Positions 1 to 12,790 are shown, counted from the first letter of the stretch. The stretch is DNA of 64,000 bases from Przewalskia tangutica (GCA_029844215.1 CM056730.1:47442924-47506923); one strand, 5' to 3'. Numbers and translations are program-made. The notes: generated by a model not told the origin, from the sequence alone.

Positions 1-744
1 TGCCCGGCCAGTGCGTGACCGCCTTGGTATCCTGTAGTCGGCTCGCACTTGCCGATCGGCCGTGTTTTGGTTGCATTGTATTATTGGTACGGTCGGATTC
101 GTAGTTATACTTGTCTGTCACGGTTTTTATAACAGGTGGGACATGGTGTTCATGTATAATCCTTGGTATTGTTATATCATAAACCGCGGTGAGGAAGAAA
201 TTCCACGCACGAGTGATAATTTGGAGGCGAGTCCGTCTTGATATAATCGTTATATGTTATATATCGTAGTTTGGTCATCATACATGTCTCCGCTTTATAT
301 AGACTATTATGATTTCATTTACTGATTTGTGATTTCACATACTTAGTACTTGTTATCGACCTCCTTCGGCCGCGTTCATGCCGCAGTAAAAGGTACATCG
401 GCCGTCGATCCCCGCTTAGGATCACCTTTCAACAGATTGAAAGCTCCGTTCCTTCGAGGCTTATCTTTGGTATGTTACCACAGTGCGTAGATGCTTATAC
501 ATTCGTGGTATGGCGGCCCCGTCCGTCATAGTTGTTGTAAATCTTAAGTGCAGAGTAATCGCAAGCGTGGTTGTAAAAGGATTAAACTGCTCGTTTTATG
601 TATATACCAAGGCAATCGCTTGGTTGGCCTGCTTATTTATTATATCTCTTGTTTCATGATTCATGTTTTATTTTCCTGGTTTTCTCGATGTTGTATCACT
701 AGGGTGCCCGGTAAGGCACGATGAACGCCCGTTCGGGCGTTACA
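1..744 (+). repeat. R1 5' LTR, 3' part (cut by window start)
   Basis: This is the downstream part of a long terminal repeat. It matches 5390-6154, the same region of the R1 3' LTR, almost base for base, including the words for the TATATAGACTATTATG region and the pair of GC-rich blocks around 370-500. It ends with a GC-rich tip and CGTTACA at 744, and a primer-binding site follows 3 bases later, which fixes the boundary. The first 50 bases are the last unit of the subfamily minisatellite seen at 5229-5460. The upstream LTR promoter lies outside the window. Confidence 0.85.
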
Positions 745-747
745 AAG

Positions 748-764
748 TGGTATCGAGCGATTAA
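748..764 (+). other. R1 primer-binding site (tRNA-iMet type)
   Basis: TGGTATCGAGCGATTA sits 3 bases after the LTR end. The cleaner copies at 28494-28511 and 52884-52901 read TGGTATCAGAGCAGTTA on the element strand, whose first 12 bases match the 3' end of plant initiator Met tRNA. The missing A and altered CAG here recur in most plus-strand copies and look like context-dependent sequencing error. It would prime minus-strand cDNA synthesis. Confidence 0.8.
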
Positions 765-798
765 TCCGGAAAGTGTCTACGCACTGTTCAGTAGTGCG

Positions 799-830
799 GA
801 TTATCGGTGTTGTGCACCACATCTATAATC
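799..830 (+). other. R1 leader hairpin with GTGCAC loop
   Basis: Outer arms GATTAT/ATAATC enclose a short inner stem and a loop with the self-complementary hexamer GTGCAC, about 50 bases after the PBS and 105 bases before the gag start. This copy lacks two bases of the inner stem found in the others. Similar hairpins occur in all eight leaders of this window. A role in RNA dimerisation or packaging is inferred from position and shape only. Confidence 0.6.
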
Positions 831-935
831 GTGAGGCTATAGGACATTTAGGATTGGTTTCATTCTTCTCATTACGAGATCGTGCCTGAGCCGCGTGATA
901 AGATCGACCCTCCGACGTGTTTCGCTTTTACGATT

Positions 936-2120
936 ATGCCTGCGAAAGGCAACCCGCCCGGCGGCAAGGCAGCAGAGGATCTGCGAGCAGAGCAATGGCA
1001 GAGACCACAAGACTGAGCCTCCCCCCGCACCGAGCGCAGAAGATGAGTTACAAGCGAGTGGCCCGCGCACGGCCGTGGTCAGGCCGACTTGAGGATAGCC
1101 GGACGCAGCAGCCCGAAGAGCACCAGTGGTTCACCCTAGATCAGATAGTTCGAGGCTTCGGGATTTTCTGAGTTGTAGGCCGCCAGAGTTTTATGGGTCG
1201 AGGCCTGAGGATGATCCGCAGGAGTTCATCCGACAGTTACAGCGGATCATGAGAGTGATCAAGGCATCGGAGATCGAGTCGGTGGCCCTAGGTTCACATC
1301 AACTGCGTGATACCGCAGTCGACTGGTTTGATTCTTGGGAGCTGTCCAGGGGAGAGCATGCACTTCCAGCGGTATGGAACGAGTTCTCAGAGGCCTTTCT
1401 TGCACATTTCTTGCCTCCCCAGATGAGGAGGGCTCAGGCCGATGATTTTTGGTGTTACAGTAAGCCGCGCACGGTTCGGGAGTACAATGTGGAGTTCGAC
1501 TCATTGGCCCGGTACGTCCCCGCGTTAGTAGCTAGTATGGAGGATCGAGTGCACCGATATGTTACAGGGCTCGATGATTGCCTTGCAGAGAGTTGTTCGG
1601 GTGTAGCTCTTCACCGCACGGACATCGCCGCACGCAGCGTATACACTTGGATGTGAGGAGCGGATAAATCGGCGGAATGACCAAAGTCGTAAGAGGCGTA
1701 ACAGCAGGTCCTTTGGTGACTTTCGAGGCGGACCGCCTCAGCAGCAGACTAGTTATGTACCTCCACAAGACTGAGTGGTCCTCCCGCCTTTCGGACCTTC
1801 GGATATTCAGGAGCGTGCGGAGCTCCTGTGTTTCAGATTTTCAGGGGAGCAGGAGTGCTCGCCGGATGAGGTTGCCCTTGTCTCAGTGTGGCCGTTGTGG
1901 AAAGCTTCATAAGGGAGAGTGTCGTACTAACTCGGAGATTGTTATTTTGCGCCAACAGGCCATCCGCAAGAGATCGTCCCACTGTGGTAGCACCGGTAGG
2001 ATAGCATGGACTACTAGAGCAGCGATGGTTCTTCACCTTCCGTAGCAGGCAGGATGCTCAGACACGGAAGGCCCCAGAGGTCGCGGTGGAGTTCCGCTTT
2101 AGCGGTCCTTGAACCGCCTA
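936..2120 (+). pseudogene. gag: R1 gag polyprotein, frame-broken
   Basis: Gag is the structural protein that forms the retrotransposon particle and binds its RNA. The start is the ATG at 936 (MPAKG...), equivalent to MPPR in sister copies. The Retrotrans_gag core lies at about 1160-1640, with PPEFYGSRPEDDPQEFI, the LRDTAVDWFDSWELSRGE stretch and REYNVEFDSLARYVPAL. A Gln/Arg-rich linker follows, then a CCHC-like knuckle at 1887-1922 (CGRCGKLHKGEC). At least two frame changes separate these parts (about 1010-1130 and 1656-1677). The order and spacing are normal, so the breaks may be read errors. After the knuckle the sequence passes directly into 3' non-coding DNA; no protease, RT or integrase is present. 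Confidence 0.8.
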
Positions 2121-2759
2121 GTTTGGTATATCCTTAACCTCTAGAGTTTTGTTGTATTGATGTTGTTGATGTGTTTAATGTTATGTTTGGATAGCTTTGT
2201 GCAAAAATGTGATTTAGAAACACGTTAGTGAAAAGGGTAAGTCCTCGGTAGTGTGAGATGGAAGTGGTAGCTTTCGAAGTGAAATAGTAAGATTGTTCGA
2301 ATCGGGAACAAGAGTTGCGCGATTGGGGTCGGGTTGAGGACCATTGCTGGTCAACCAGAACCCGGTTTAGGGTGGGCAGTTCGGGTGGTCCCGCCAGGTG
2401 GTAGGTCACGAGGGTGCTAGCCCAAGTTTAGATGACCATCGTATGAGTTCGTGGACGCGTTCGATCGTAATCAGTTCGTGAAGGCCGGAATGGCCTTAGG
2501 GAAATCGAGGTTAGTGAGATGACCAAGTTTGAGGTAGTGACTCCGGCGGTTGGAAACGAGCGTTGGATGAAGTGTGGTACGGATACTAGAACGAGTTCAG
2601 TGTTCGTGACGAGTACTACGAGAAAGGGAAAAGTGAACGTATGTTTTGTGGGCAGTGTGGCATGATTGTTTTCAGACGATATAGCGGTGAAGACTATACC
2701 GACGCTGTTGTTTTGAGACCTTGAAGGAACATTCGACGAATGTTTCTAAGGGGGATGAA
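2121..2759 (+). other. R1 3' non-coding internal region and polypurine tract
   Basis: No coding sequence is visible. It begins with words shared with F and G (TATATCCTTAACC) and resembles the same stretch there along its length. It holds a hairpin AAGGCC-GGAAT-GGCCTT at 2481-2497, an inverted repeat AACATTCG/CGAATGTT at 2728-2744, and a purine tract at 2748-2759 directly before the 3' LTR. The purine tract is the expected plus-strand primer. Confidence 0.75.
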
Positions 2760-3158
2760 TGTTATACCCGTATTTCCGCAGTATGCACGTGAGGCGACGT
2801 ATTAAATTTTTGCCTTAAGAATTGGCTTTGGTTGAAATTTGGGCACAAGTGCGAATAGAGTCGTTTCGACGAAACGTTTCCACGACTTACGTTGGGAAAA
2901 TTCCGCTATGTCATTTAGTATTTTTGGATTTTTCCGAGCGACGGAACATTTTTGGACCAACGGAGGGTGACACTTGTCACCTCATCGACGGCAAAGAGGA
3001 GGCTTGGCCTTGGCCGATTGGTCCCTCCTTTGTGCCTTGTTTTGTGGCTTGTTTTGTGGAGTGTTTTGTGGAGTGTTTTGGGTGCACTTGGCTTGATTGG
3101 CCTTACACTTGCCTAACACATGGATGGATCTTGGCCATTGGTTGGCCTTTGCTTGGCC

Positions 3159-3166
3159 TATAAATA
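3159..3166 (+). promoter_or_regulatory. R1 3' LTR TATA box
   Basis: TATAAATA follows a GGCCATTGGTTGGCC CCAAT-type block. The same arrangement occurs in every TGTTATA-type LTR here (19612, 25425, 42686, 48421, 60282 on plus; 33124, 51870, 54964 on minus). Transcription would start roughly 30 bases downstream. Confidence 0.65.
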
Positions 3167-4223
3167 GCTCCCCTTTGTGAAGACTTTCTTCATCCACAAA
3201 TTGCCTAAGTCTTGAAGTTCTCTTCCTCCCTCCCTTGTGAAATTCGTCCACCACACCCCTTTCCGCCTTTGCCGAAAGCTTTCCCCCCCCTTTGTGGTGC
3301 CTTGGCCGTGGGGTACCCCCCCCTCTAGCCTAGTTGTTTTCGTATAATACCATTTGTTGTGGTATAGAAATACTCTCCTAAGTATTGTTATAATGTCCAA
3401 AATACTTTAGCCCAAATACCTTGTAGTACTTTCCAAAGTACCCTTTGTACGAAAAACCCGGAAAATACGATTATACTTTCCTTAGCCTCTACACGAAACC
3501 CTAAGGAAAATCTTCACCCGTTGTTGAAGTATGGAGTAGAAGTTGCGTAGAACTTCTAAGGGTAGTTGGAGCGGGTTGGAGCACTTAGGAGGAGCTAAAC
3601 CTTGCTCAGGAGCGACTTTAAACTCGGATAATTTTGGGCTTATCGAGGTAAATATCTTGTCCCCTATTGTAATTGGAAATTACATAAGTGTTGAATATAT
3701 AGTGTTATATACTATATATAGAATCGAACTTAGTATTATGGCAATGTCTTTTGACTTAAGCTCAAGAATGAAGAATTGAACAAGAATCACATGTAAGGAT
3801 AATAAAGAGAAGAATCGAATCGTAATTACCTAGGGTTGTATTACATGAGACTTATGTAGCATTCTTGTGTAGTAGAATTATACGCGTCCGGTTAGACGTG
3901 TTAACCCCCGGTTGGCTTGGTAGCCAATTCGATAGAGAGAGATTTACGCTGTGGGGAGGTCTGAATTTTCTCAGAAAGATGGGAACGTGTGTGTTTAAGA
4001 TTTAATAGACGTTTGTGGCCTTTATAGGTGAAAGTACTAAGAGTAGCGTATTCTACTCGAGGAGTGGAAAGGGCTAGCAAGGTTGTAGTATTGGAGCATT
4101 TTGCTTATTGTCGTTAAATCGTCGCGAGGTATGTGAACCTCTTCCTATCTCTTCTAGCATGATATGTGTGAACTATGTAGTACGCAGACGCATACGTGTT
4201 AATCGTGTTTGATTGTTCTTAAA

Positions 4224-4273
4224 ACATAAAGTGTTATAACGGCTTTATGGGAAGTTGTTATAACACTTTATGT
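4224..4273 (+). repeat. 17-bp perfect inverted repeat in R1 LTR
   Basis: The left arm ACATAAAGTGTTATAAC (4224-4240) is perfectly complementary to 4257-4273, around a 16-base loop GGCTTTATGGGAAGTT. A second, weaker hairpin with nearly the same loop lies at about 4417-4460. Both recur in the other LTRs. Confidence 0.85.
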
Positions 4274-5228
4274 AGGTAAGAAAATACTTTGTGGTTTTAA
4301 AAGGTAACTGATGTGAATTATAACTGGCTAGTTATAATAAAGAACTTGATGTATTTCAAAAGATTTCTAAATCGTTTTGAAGGGAGAGTAACACTTGGTT
4401 TTAAAGGTTTTAAAAAGAGTTATACTAGCTTGATGGGGAGTTAGGTATAATGTCTTAAGAAAGGTAAAGAAAATGGTTTACTGATGTTAGAAGTTAAGAG
4501 ACTTGATCTTATAAGATAAGAGACTTAACTTATTTGTTTTAATGTGGATGTTTGTGTGAAACCTCATTCGTGAGTAATGAGTACTTGGTTTTATTTAAAG
4601 GATAATGTTTTACTGATTTCGGAAATCAGAATGTGTATCGACAGACCACTGCAGCGTTAATAAAGGAAAATGTATTGAATAATGATGAATTGTATTAAAA
4701 CCGTAGAAACCTCCATCCGCATAGAAACTAAGATGAGACAAAATGATATTACATTTTCTAGATCATGGCTGCTGTAATAAGAATGTTGTAAACAAGAATA
4801 ACCTACTCTCACGTGAGACTTATATTACTCAATTGTTCTAAAACGGAACCAAGTGATTAAGTTTATGAACTATGAAACCATTTGAAAATGAGAAGCTTGA
4901 GTAATTGAAACTAGGCAAACTGGAACTTAGGAAAAGAATGTTGTTACTTGATTTTGAAAAGGAATGTGGGTTGGTCATTCTAATACTACGTATCGGGTGA
5001 CTTTGATAAGTAATGGATCTCTTTAAAGAATTTAACGACGTAGTACTTTAGGTGAAACCGGACTTTGGCATAAAATGAAGGTACTTGAGTGATGTGAAAC
5101 TTGCCTATGCTTGTTGTGGTGAAACATTCCTATGCTTGTTGTTGTGAAACTTGCCTATGCTTGTGATGATAGCCTTTGTTGTGCAAGTGTGGTGTTTATG
5201 TGTTACCGCTCTCGATAGAGGCCGATTG

Positions 5229-5460
5229 ATAGTTGAGGTTTCTTACCGCTCGCCCGGGTATCCGGTGGTCGGCTCATACCGCCTGCCTCGTGATCGATTC
5301 GCCTTGTATCCGTAGTCACCGCACTTGCCCCGCTCAAGATAGTGACGGTTTCGTGATACGCCTTGGTCCCCGGTGGTCACCAGACTTGCCCCGGCCACCG
5401 CGCGTGACCGCCTTGGTATCCTGTGAGTCGGCTCGTGACTTGCCTCAGACGGCCGTGTTT
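5229..5460 (+). repeat. Minisatellite, R1 type (~55-60 bp unit, about 4 copies)
   Basis: Degenerate units share the words CGTGACCGCC, TTGGTATCC, GTGGTC and CACTTGCCCC. The array sits between the conserved LTR words GCCTTTGTTGTGCAAG (left) and the GGTGTTCATGTATAATCC region (right). R1's other LTR keeps the last unit at 1-50. No other LTR subfamily in the window has this unit. Confidence 0.7.
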
Positions 5461-6154
5461 TGGTTGCATTGTATTATTGGTACGGTCGGATCTCGTAGTT
5501 ATACTTGTCTGCACGGTTTTTATAACACGTGGGACATGGTGTTCATGTATAATCCTTGGTATTGTTATATCATAAATCGCCAAGCAGCGGAGAAGAAATT
5601 CCACGCACGAGTGATAATTTGGAGGCGAGTCCTGTCTTGATGTAATCGTTATATGTTATATATCGTAGTTTGGTCATCATACATGTCTCCCGCTTTATAT
5701 AGACTATTATGATTTCATTTACGATTTGTGATTTCACATACTTGGTACTGTTATCGACCTCCTTCGGGCCGCGTTCATGCCGCAGTAAAAGGTACATCGG
5801 TTGTCGATCCCCGCTTTAGGATCACCTTTCAGCGTATTGAAAGCTCCGTTCCTTCGAGGCTTATCTTTGTATGTTACCACAGTCCGTAGACGCTTATACA
5901 TTCGTGGTACGGGCGGCCCCGTCCGTCATAGTTGTTGTAAATCTTAAGGTCCAGTTGTATCGGTGTGGTTGTAAAAGGATTAAACTGCTCGGTTTTATGT
6001 ATATACCAAGGCAATCGCTTTGGTTGGCCTGTTTATTTATTATATCTCTTGTTTCATGATTCATGTTTTATTTTCCGCTGGTTTTCTCTGATGTTGTATC
6101 ACTAGGGTGCCCGGGGTAAGGCACCAGTAACGGGCCCGGGTTCGGGGCGTTACA

Positions 6155-8745
6155 AGGAAAATCTTCATAGACGGTTGAAGTGTTAAGTAGAAGTTGCGTA
6201 GAACTTCTAAGGGTTGTTTGGAGCGGGTTGGAGCACCCGGAGTAGGAGCTAAATGTTGCTCAGGATCGACATTTATACTTGGATAATTATGGGCTTATAG
6301 AGGTAAATATCTTGTCCCCCTATTGTAATTGGAAATTACATACTGTAGTAATATAGAAATGAATATAAGATTCATAGAAGAGAATTGAACTGTAATAGAA
6401 GGATATTACAGAAAAGACTTGAACTGAAATCGCATCAGTAGAATATTAATGTAGAAGTTGATAGACTTATATAACCGTTATAGGTTGAAGTACTGCGAGT
6501 AGCATATTCTACTCGAAGGGTGGAAAAGGCTAGCAGGATTACAGTACATTGGAGCTATTTGCTAATAGTCGATAATCGTCGCGAGGTATGTGATTCTTCC
6601 TATCCTCTTGAGCATGTTATTTTAAAAGAATATATATATATAGTACGGTAGACGTACGTGTGTTAACTACGGCAATGTCTTTTGACTTAAGCCTGAACAA
6701 TCAGAATCTTGAAGTATTTCAAAAGAATTAATAATCCTTTTTGAAAGAAGAATAATACTTGGTTTTAAAAGCTTAAGAGTTATACTAGCTTTATGGGAAG
6801 TTAGGTATAACGACTTAAGAGAGATAAAAAGAATGGTTTATTGATTTTAGAAGTTAAGAGACTTGATCTTAAAAGATAAGAGACTTGACTTAATTGAATT
6901 AATCTGAATTTTGTTAAAAAGTGTGAAACCTCATTCGTGAGTAATGAGTACTTGGTTTTACTGATTTCAAAAATCAGAATAAGTATCGAACAGACCACAA
7001 CAGCGCTAATAAAGAGAAATGTATTGACTAATAAAGTATTATTAAAACCATTAGAAACCTCCATCTGCATAGAAGCTAAGATGAGACAAAATGATATTAC
7101 ATTTCATAGATCATGGCTGCTGTAACAAGATTGTTATAAACAAACAAAACCTACTCACATATAAGGCATATGTTTCTCAAATTGTTGTAAAGGAGAATTA
7201 TATCATTAAGTGATTAAATACTATGAACTACGAAACCTTTCGAAAATGAGAAACTTGAGCATTTGAAATTAGGCAAACTTGAACGTTTGGAAAAATAATG
7301 TTGTTACTTGATTTTATAAAGGGAAGTGTTTTGATCTACTTAAAGATAGTCACTCTATTTTTATACTACGGGTATTGTGTGACTTTTGTAAAAGAAACGG
7401 ATCTTTTAAAGAGTTAATGTATGAAGTACTTTGGGGGTAAAACCCGAACTTGTTAACATAAAGTAGAAAGTACCTTGTGTGAATAAACTTGATTGTGTTG
7501 GTTTGTGATAACCTTGTAATACTTTCTTGTTGATTTGATAAATAAACATGTTAGGATACTACGGGTGTTAGTATCTTGTGATGTTTGTGTAAAGGGGTTT
7601 CCCTTGATTGTGCCTATGTGGTTTAAACGATAAACTGTTATGTTAGTATTATATCACTCACCTTGACTTGATCCCGGAGGTTAAGCTGCCCTCCGATGTG
7701 GGGTAGACTCAGGCGGGTCTGTGTGACCTATGATTCGAGAATACCTCATGCGGGTCCAGGGGGCCTATGCGGAGCTACGAGAGTTCCAGGTTAGTGTGCA
7801 GGGTTATACCTCATGCGGTCTATGTGGCCATGCGGACTGCGAGTCCAGGACGTTGCCGGGGATTAGCTACCCTCGATGCGAGGAATACCTCATGGGGGCC
7901 ATTGGAGTGGCCTATGCGGAGCTGCGGGAAGTTCCAGGACTAGACGCAAGACATTAGATCTTGCGCGAGTGGCGGCCGATCATGTGACGGTCTAGACAGA
8001 TCTCATGATACAGTTTATGACCTTGTTGGTACTATGGGTTTTAGTAGTCGGCTATGCCTTCGCACTTACCCCGTACGGTTTTATTATGACACAGGTGGGA
8101 CCTGGTGTTCATGTGTATTCCTTGGTGCTTTTATATCATAGATCGCCGGTGAGGAAGGTATTCCACGCTCATGATTGATGTTGTGGGCGTGAGACCCATA
8201 GTTGTATTTGAGTGATGACTTTGAGGCGTGAGTCACGACTTGACATAGGTTATTTATTGTGGAATCGTAGTTTGGTTATCATACATGTCTCCCGCTTTAT
8301 ATAGACTACTATGATTTCATTTACTGATTTTCGCCACATGCTTGGTACTGTTATCGACCTCTCGGGGCCGCTCATGCCGCAGTAGGTACACCGATCGTCG
8401 ATCCTCGCTCTTAGGATCACGATCAGCGTTTGGGAAGCTCCGTTTCTCGAGGCTTATCACGTATAGTCCCGTCGTTGTAGGTACTTACATTCAGGGTATG
8501 GCGGGCCCTGTCCCGCCATTGTTGTTATATCATTCTTAGAGGTCCAGAGTAATGCTGTAGGCGAGTTGTAAAGGATGTAATCGTCGGGTTTAAGTTTTTA
8601 TATATATGCCGAAAGGCAACTTTTCTTCAGATAATTGTTTCATATTTCATGTCTTGTTTTATATTCCGCTGATTACTCTGATGTATGTATCACTAGGGTG
8701 CCCGGGGTAAGGCACCAGTCACGGGCCCGAGTTCGGGTCGTGACA
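6155..8745 (+). repeat. R2 LTR, 3' three-quarters
   Basis: This LTR fragment resumes in the body (AAGGAAAATCTTCAT) after the R1 insertion and ends CGTGACA at 8745. R1 therefore inserted into R2, and the front of R2 lies outside the window. CGAAT at 8746-8750 is the likely target duplication, because from 8746 the sequence is minus-strand protease of D. Whether R2 is a solo LTR or the 3' LTR of an element cannot be told here. Confidence 0.8.
7680..7960 (+). repeat. Minisatellite, 'tacctcatgcggg' type, in R2
   Basis: Units share AATACCTCATGCGGG, CCTATGCGGAGCTACG and GAGTTCCAGG. Related arrays occur on the minus strand at 29200-29370 (D) and 53530-53780 (E), and on the plus strand at 61420-61640 (K). 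The unit length is irregular, about 50-90 bases. The LTR left and right flanks are the same as in subfamilies that carry other arrays. Confidence 0.7.
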
Positions 8746-10068
8746 CGAATCACCCACTGGCGTAGCTACCTCGAAAGGGTCTATGGACTCAGGCTATATC
8801 CCTATCCTACTAGCAATAAGGGGAGATATATAGGACATAGTAGAACCCGGATCTATCAATTCATACACGTCACAACAAGAAACTGATAAAGTACCTGTGA
8901 CGACATCCGGTGATGCCTCCTGGTCCTGGCGGTTGGACAAGGCATAAATGCGGTTCTGAGGACCGCCGAATCGCACCGCCACGACCTCCGCCGCGACTGG
9001 CCGCCCATGAGCACCTCGCCTCCGGTGAGTAATCGCATAGATGAAGACCCAAAGAAAAGACACCGCTGGCCGAGCCTACCATCCGCACCGCTCGGCCTGA
9101 CAGTTCCTCGAAATATGACCCTGTTGGCCACAAGTAAAACAAGCTCCTGAGGTATCACCACATCTCCCGAAATGGGATCTACCGTGACGCCACACCTGAG
9201 TGGAGGTGGTCTCGATCGACTAGTATCCTCGCCGCTGGAAGTCCAAAGCCACGGGCCACGACCTACCGAATACCTGGGCCGCTCAAGGCGGTGTAGGAGT
9301 GCTCTGTGGCTGCCGCAGCAAATCTAGTCTGGCCGAGGCCGCCCACCCCGAGAGCTACCAAAAGATCTCGCCGCCCCGGCCTTCTTCTCGCTGGCCGATA
9401 TCATCAACCCGTCGGCCTCTACGCTCACACCTGGGCGTACGAGCTGCATACGGTAATGTCCATGCTCGCCGGGCAGGGCTACACCCGAGCAAGACTCCGC
9501 CAAGTAGTCATCAAGCCCTGTGACGTAGCGGCGCATTATGTCCTCCATATCTGCTACCAACGCAGGGACATATCGAGCCAATGAATCGAACTCCACGTTG
9601 TACTCGAATGCGCGCCTCTCTATCTCAAAGATCAAAAATCTGCCGCGTGCCCTCATCCGCGAGGCAAGAAGTGAGTGAGAAATGCCTCTGAGAACTCGTC
9701 CCAAACAGCCGGAGGCGCATGCTCTCCCCGGGACAGCTCCCACGAATCGAACCAGTCGACTGCAGTATCACGCAGCCGATGCGAACCTAAGACCACTGAC
9801 TCCGTCTCCGAAGCCTTGATCACTTTCATGAGCTGATGAATCGCCGGATGAACTCCTCGCGATCATCCTCGTGCCTCGACCGTAGAACTCGCGGCCGCAA
9901 CTCGTGAAATCCCGTAGTCTCAAACTATCCGACTCGGTGAACCACGGTACTACCGAATCGAATCGAACCGCTGATCCATATCCTCATATCGCCACGATCC
10001 CGCCAAGAATCGGGCCATCTTTGTACCCATCTCTCCGCTCCAGCCGTGGACCGTGGCGCAGTATTGTG
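8746..10068 (-). pseudogene. gag-pro: D gag-protease (minus strand), interrupted
   Basis: Read on the minus strand this is the back half of Gag followed by the protease of a Ty3/gypsy element. From 10068 down it has the Gag core (YNVEFDSLARYVPAL at about 9560-9610, then YVTGLDDYLAESCSGVAL), a basic linker at about 9330-9450, a zinc knuckle with ACFTCGQQGH at about 9095-9150, and protease with LIDPGSTMSYISPLIA at about 8800-8860. The protease is cut at 8746 by the R2 LTR. The active-site Asp is in a DPGST context, which I recall as common in plant Tekay-like elements. The upstream part of gag resumes at 18754 after the B2 insertion. Frames change several times within Gag. Confidence 0.8.
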
Positions 10069-10073
10069 GTCTC
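10069..10073. repeat. Target-site duplication of B2 (left copy GTCTC)
   Basis: GTCTC immediately precedes TGCCACGACCC at 10074 and is repeated as GTCTC at 18749-18753 immediately after GTGTAACA. Five bases is the size expected for a Ty3/gypsy integrase. Both flanks continue the same D gag. Confidence 0.85.
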
Positions 10074-10964
10074 TGCCACGACCCGACCGGGATCGCGATC
10101 GTGCCCTACCGGGCACCCTTACGTAAACATCGAGAAAATCAGCGGAACATACGAAACTTATTAATAAAACATCGGAGTAAAACAACAAGTTAGCCGACAG
10201 GCTACCTTTCCCGAACATATATAAATACAACCAAGCGGTTGCCTCATTTCTTTTACAAACCGACCCACAATATGTGAATACGCACTCTAGGAATAACAAT
10301 CGAACAAGCGTGGTGGGACAAGGCCCCGCCGTACCCCTGAATATACATAGCCACGACAACTCCGGAACATTGGAGCCATCTCAAAATGCTGAACCATGAT
10401 CCTAAGCTCGCGGATCCATAACTGTGTACCTAAACCTGCGGACATGAACGCACTTCAAGCGGGGTCGATAACAAAAATTTAATATGGAATGAAATAACGT
10501 CTAAGAAATGGATCATAACTGTACAAAAGAATGACAAGGACAAGTATAAAAATACATACCAGATCCTGCCGTGTCATTACCACTTATGAACTTAATCGTA
10601 CATTAATCATTCTTTAGCTTCTTTCAATAGGAATTAACATCATATTCTTACATACATACTTAAGAATTCAATCAAGTTTTTCCACATAACTTACATCAAT
10701 ATCTTTTTCCATTCCATTAAGAGTTATAGTCATATCTTACGTACTTACTTAGGAGAAGTCATTAAGTTCATTTCTATCTAACTTACTTATCTTTCATAAC
10801 ATAGTCCGGCCCACTACGGAGGGACACATATACTACCCGGCCCAAACTGGGACGCGATCAAGTCACACCAATATCAAAGCATGCCCGTGGAATCCCCCAT
10901 CACTGTCGACAGCTAAAAGTGTAAAACATAACCATGGGTCTCACGCCCATAATATCAATCAAAA

Positions 10965-11262
10965 CAGGTGGTATAACGTCTGGGGGCTTGCCCCTCATTT
11001 ATACTCTTACCCTGGAGAAGGTGGTAAAGCAGGGGGTATAACGTCTGGGGCTTGCCCTCATTTATACTATTACCGGAGAAGGTAGTATAACGTCTTGGGC
11101 TTGCCCTCATTTATACTCTTACCCTATCTCGACTGGCGTCAAATAACACATAAAGCGGGTGGTACAGGCTCTGGGATTTACACATCACTTATACTCTTAC
11201 CCTGGAGAAGGTGGTATAACGTCTTGGGGCTTGCCCCTCATTTATACTCTTACCCTAACTCA
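10965..11262 (-). repeat. Minisatellite, B2 type (~53 bp unit)
   Basis: About five units share GGTGGTATAACGTCT, GGGCTTGCCCC and CATTTATACTCTTACC. The same array is at about 15885-16172 in the other LTR. It occupies the position that carries a different, 57-bp unit in the related B1 LTRs (35364-35600, 59600-59875). Confidence 0.8.
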
Positions 11263-12617
11263 ACCGGCCATCATACATAACATAAGCCCTACCGGCTTAT
11301 CATACATAACATAAGTACTACCGACTTATCATACATAACATAAGCAAGTTAAGAAATCCCTAACTTCTTATTAGTTTGTTCATACACACTCTCATTTTGT
11401 TTACTTAAGGCACTTACATGTCATTATAAAATCCGGAAATTTAACCCAACGTACTACGTGCCTCTACTCCTTTAAAATGATTCTCTTTCAAATAAAACTT
11501 CCAAGATACTAATAACCGTAGTATCAAGTCATATCTACTTTTCACGACAAGTCACAATACTTTTTTAGAAATACATTTATAGGCTTCTAAATCTAGTGAC
11601 TTCTTTCTTTGAAACCTAAAGCAATTGGTACCTTTAAAACAATTTGCCCTTCTTTATTTCAAATCATTTCTTTGCTTACTTTACTGAAGAAAACCATTCT
11701 TTTAAATCTTCCATAAAGTTGTTATAACCAACTTCCCATAAAGCCGTTATAACTCTTTATTTCTTAGACAAATACATTCATTTGATAACCAAGAAACTTA
11801 TACTTTCAATTCAAATCGCATAGCTTTCAAAATACTTCAAGTCTCTTAACTTTTAAGAAAACAAGTTCCTTAACCTTTTAACACTTTGAGGTCCATAGTC
11901 TTAAAACTTCATCGTAAATCCTTATAAATTAAGTAACATATACTTGGTGCGGTGTGAATAAGTTATACTTATTTATAACTATCTTAATCAAGTAGCCATG
12001 ATCTAGAAAATGTAATACAATTTTGTCTTATCTTAGCTTCTATGCAGATGGAGAATTCTACTTGTTTTAACATAATTAATGTCATTACATTTTCCTTTAT
12101 TAACGCTGCAATGGCTTGTTCGATACTTATTCTTATTCGTGCCGTAAATTAGCCAAGTCAACTTGGCTCCAAATACCCCCTAACGACTCTTACCAACATC
12201 CCCCATAAGACTTGGTAAGAACTTAGGATAACTTAGACATAACCTTTACGTAGAGTAAATCAACATACATACCTCTTAACTTCTAAGAGTAGAAGGAATC
12301 ATGAAATAGTACTACACGTATATTCCATACATAGAATCATGTCAAAAGAAGGAAGAGGTTCACATACCTCGCGACGATTGTCGACAAGTAGCAAGATGCT
12401 CCAAAGTACTTCAACCTTGAGCTATCACAATCTTCCAGTAGGATACGCTATACTTAGTTCTTCAACCTATCATGGTCACAATACGTCAATTAACCTCTTA
12501 CTTCAAACGTAGAATATTCTAAGTGCTAAGTCGCCAAATTCTATGGAAAATCGGACAGCACCTCCTTTGTTTCTACTCACTTTGCCACCTTTTTCAAGGT
12601 CGATTACAATAACCAAA

Positions 12618-12790
12618 CATCCCCAATTGGCTCACAATTAAATAGAAGATAGTCCAATACAAATGACTAACTAAACAGCCCCAATTGGCTCACAATTAAA
12701 TAGAAGATAGTCCAATACAAATGACTAACTAAATGACCCAATTGGCTCACAATTAAATGAAGATAGTCCAATACAAATGACTAACCAACT
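12618..12790 (-). repeat. ~58-bp tandem triplication in B2 LTR
   Basis: Three consecutive copies share CCCCAATTGGCTCACAATTA, AGATAGTCCAATAC and AAATGACTAAC. The partner LTR has the same three copies at about 17525-17700. The copies are almost identical, so the triplication is recent or homogenised. Confidence 0.9.

Larger units (their letters stand above)
2760..6154 (+). repeat. R1 3' LTR
   Basis: The LTR runs from TGTTATACCCG at 2760 to CGTTACA at 6154, about 3.4 kb. Promoter-like DNA is near the front (TATAAATA at 3159-3166), a 17-bp perfect inverted repeat is at 4224-4273, the subfamily minisatellite is at 5229-5460 and a GC-rich hairpin tip is at the end. The 3' flank AGGAA (6155-6159) would be the target duplication, because the sequence after it resumes the body of another LTR (R2). 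The matching left flank is outside the window. Confidence 0.85.

Noticed and set aside
2822..3163. 113-codon frame in the R1 LTR
   Set aside because: It crosses the LTR promoter and TATA region and matches the non-coding upstream part of other LTRs.
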